Origin: VAZQ01 sp034669045
GTDB lineage: Bacteria > Pseudomonadota > Alphaproteobacteria > Rhizobiales > Xanthobacteraceae
Reading direction: 5' to 3'
NCBI GenBank assembly: GCA_034669045.1
Contig: JAXDOD010000020.1
Coordinates: 1-23,511 of the forward strand
DNA: 23,511 nucleotides
Positions 22,283-23,511 of this stretch are shown in pieces (positions within the stretch are counted from its first letter, which is position 1; each line of letters starts with the position of its first letter). The notes beneath the pieces were generated by a model that ran no database searches, was not told the origin of the DNA, and saw nothing but the letters and a program-made list of their open reading frames with translations. The position numbers and the translations under genes are program-made.

Positions 22283-23329
22283 TCATCCATACACATCGGT
22301 GTAGAGCTCCGCTGCGTCGGGCTCCGGATCGTTGGTCGCGAACTCAGCCGCCTCGTTGACGATCGCGCGCACCTGGGTGTCGATTTTCTTCAACGCGTCC
22401 TCGCTCGCCGATTTGTTCGCCAACAGCCGCATCCGCACCTGCTCGATCGGATCGTGCTCGCTGCGCACCTTATCGACCTCTTCCTTGGGGCGGTACTTTG
22501 CCGGGTCCGACATGGAGTGGCCACGATAGCGATAAGTGAGCATCTCCAAAATGATCGGGCCGTTGCCCTCGCGGCACCATTTCACCGCTTTCTCGCCCGC
22601 CGCCTTGACGGCGCGCACATCCATGCCGTCGACGCGCTCGCCGGGGACGCCGTGGGCAGCGCCGCGTCCGGACAGGTCGGTGGTGGCCGAGGCGCGCGCC
22701 AGCGAGGTGCCCATGGCATATTGGTTGTTCTCGATGATGTAGACCACCGGCAGCTTCCAGAGCTTCGCCATGTTGAAGCTTTCGTAGACTTGGCCCTGGT
22801 TGGCGGCGCCATCGCCGAAATAGGTCAGCGACACGTTGTCGTTGCCCCGGTATCGGTTGGCGAAGGCCAAGCCGGTGCCGAGCGAGACCTGGGCGCCGAC
22901 GATGCCGTGTCCGCCGAAGAAGCCCTTCTCCAGCGAGAACATGTGCATCGAGCCGCCCTTGCCCTTGGAATAGCCCCCGCGCCGGCCGGTGAGCTCGGCC
23001 ATCACGCCCTTGGGGTCCATGCCACAGGCCAGCATGTGGCCATGGTCGCGATAGCCGGTGATCACCTCGTCGCCCGGCTTGAGCGACATCTGCATGCCCA
23101 CCACCACGGCCTCCTGGCCGATGTAGAGGTGGCAGAAGCCGCCGATCAGCCCCAACCCGTAAAGCTGCCCTGCGCGCTCCTCGAAGCGGCGGATGAGCAG
23201 CATCTGCTTGTAGAAATGAAGCAGCTCGTCCTTCGACGCCTTGTAGCGCTTTGGCTCGCGCGGCCGCTCGATGTCAGGCTCGTTCGGCGCGGCGGACGGT
23301 GCAGCTTTCGGTTTCGCGGAACGCGCCAC
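22283..23329 (-). CDS. pdhA: Pyruvate dehydrogenase E1 alpha
   Basis: A 348-residue ThDP-dependent subunit. After an Ala/Pro/Lys-rich head (about 1-27) come LLHFYKQMLLIRRFEERAG, GLIGGFCHLYIGQEAV, DHGHMLACG and GGSMHMFSLEKGFFGGHGIV. The ThDP-Mg motif runs from GDG (172-174) to NN (201-202), within FGDGAANQGQVYESFNMAKL. The regulatory-loop region YRYRGHSMSDPAKYR is present, as in E1-alpha of other alphaproteobacteria. It starts with GTG at 23329, preceded by AGGAGAGAGGG, with a good promoter about 30 bp upstream. It is the first gene of the pdh cluster. With PdhB it forms the E1 heterotetramer. Confidence 0.97.
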   Translation of the reverse strand: MARSAKPKAAPSAAPNEPDIERPREPKRYKASKDELLHFYKQMLLIRRFEERAGQLYGLGLIGGFCHLYIGQEAVVVGMQMSLKPGDEVITGYRDHGHMLACGMDPKGVMAELTGRRGGYSKGKGGSMHMFSLEKGFFGGHGIVGAQVSLGTGLAFANRYRGNDNVSLTYFGDGAANQGQVYESFNMAKLWKLPVVYIIENNQYAMGTSLARASATTDLSGRGAAHGVPGERVDGMDVRAVKAAGEKAVKWCREGNGPIILEMLTYRYRGHSMSDPAKYRPKEEVDKVRSEHDPIEQVRMRLLANKSASEDALKKIDTQVRAIVNEAAEFATNDPEPDAAELYTDVYG

Positions 23330-23358
23330 GTGACCCTCTCTCCTCGGCAGGCGCGGGG

Positions 23359-23387
23359 TCTATAGGAGGCGGTGCAAAGCGCGGCAA
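23359..23387 (-). promoter_or_regulatory. Candidate sigma70-type promoter of the pdh operon
   Basis: On the minus strand TTGCCG (23387-23382) and TATAGA (23364-23359) are exactly 17 bp apart. The -10 box ends 29 bp before the pdhA GTG, leaving room for the AGGAGAGAGGG leader. Found by inspection. Confidence 0.55.
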
Positions 23388-23412
23388 TCCTCGGACCCGG
23401 CTCAGGAGAAGC

Positions 23413-23511
23413 CTAGTCGAGGGGGATGATCACCTCGTCCGGGCGGACGAGCCCAAGGTCCTTGCGCACCAGCTCGTCGGCCATGTCGGGATCGGCCTTG
23501 CGCGGGTCGAG
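23413..23511 (-). CDS. ftsB: FtsB/DivIC-like septum formation initiator, C-terminal fragment
   Basis: The last 32 codons of a minus-strand gene that begins beyond the window. It reads LDPRKADPDMADELVRKDLG and then LVRPDEVIIPLD, stop TAG at 23413-23415. The DPDM.DE..R..LG...PDE.VIP pattern is the C-terminal end of FtsB/DivIC family proteins, small single-pass coiled-coil proteins of the divisome that pair with FtsL and FtsQ. The gene commonly precedes pdhA in alphaproteobacteria, which agrees with its place here. Its coiled coil and membrane segment are outside the window. Confidence 0.8.
   Translation of the reverse strand, partial: LDPRKADPDMADELVRKDLGLVRPDEVIIPLD

Noticed and set aside
1..23511. 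CRISPR arrays, tRNA or rRNA genes, riboswitches and prophage genes
   Set aside because: No regularly spaced repeats, cloverleaf-like sequence or rRNA stretch was seen by eye. The REP copies are inverted palindromes at uneven spacing, not CRISPR repeats.

Overview
The window comes from a high-GC alphaproteobacterium, most likely of the order Hyphomicrobiales (Bradyrhizobium / Nitrobacteraceae / Xanthobacteraceae neighbourhood). The evidence is the dusB-ntrB-ntrC-ntrY-ntrX string, a fused IspDF enzyme, a pyruvate dehydrogenase E1-beta that carries its own lipoyl domain, a DUF5076 gene inside the pdh cluster, and REP/RAYT elements of the kind common in this group. This placement rests on gene content and was not checked by any search.

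Layout. (1) 1-1487 is a small accessory segment. It holds a VapB-like antitoxin overlapping a VapC toxin cut by the window edge, a complete REP-associated tyrosine transposase (RAYT) bracketed by inverted REP palindromes, a 53-residue Cys-rich probable lipoprotein or secreted peptide, and a second pair of inverted REPs enclosing only a 57-bp scrap of the RAYT 3' end. (2) 1488-8974 (minus strand) is the nitrogen-control block dusB-ntrB-ntrC-ntrY-ntrX, with a 4-bp dusB/ntrB overlap, short gaps elsewhere, and one larger gap with a hairpin before ntrY. (3) 9188-10868 (plus strand) is ispDF followed by a CinA C-terminal-type nicotinamide-nucleotide amidase. (4) 10881-14733 (minus strand) holds lipA, a Coq10/RatA-type START protein and a polytopic protein fused to a spermidine-synthase-like domain. 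(5) 14818-16518 is an unrecognised polytopic membrane protein with a GT-C-like layout. (6) 16747-23329 (minus strand) is the pyruvate dehydrogenase cluster: pdhA, a frameshifted VOC/glyoxalase gene, lipoyl-pdhB, a DUF5076 gene, pdhC, a single-pass membrane protein of unknown function, and lpdA. The C-terminus of a FtsB/DivIC-like septum protein lies at the right edge.

How the genes fit together. NtrB/NtrC and NtrY/NtrX are two sensor-regulator pairs for nitrogen and redox control, with NtrC having and NtrX lacking the sigma54-contact GAFTGA loop. The pdh cluster makes E1-alpha, lipoylated E1-beta, lipoylated E2 and E3. Nearby lipA supplies the lipoyl cofactor for both lipoylated subunits. IspDF carries out two steps of the MEP isoprenoid pathway, and the Coq10-like protein handles the isoprenoid product ubiquinone.

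Most worth a second look: the full-length and internally deleted REP-RAYT units side by side; a 45-bp palindromic repeat sitting in frame inside the pdhC linker; the VOC gene whose frame is broken by exactly one GC dinucleotide in a GC run; the nearly identical lipoyl-domain DNA of pdhB and pdhC; and the small Cys-rich peptide gene. I found no convincing wholly new multi-gene system.
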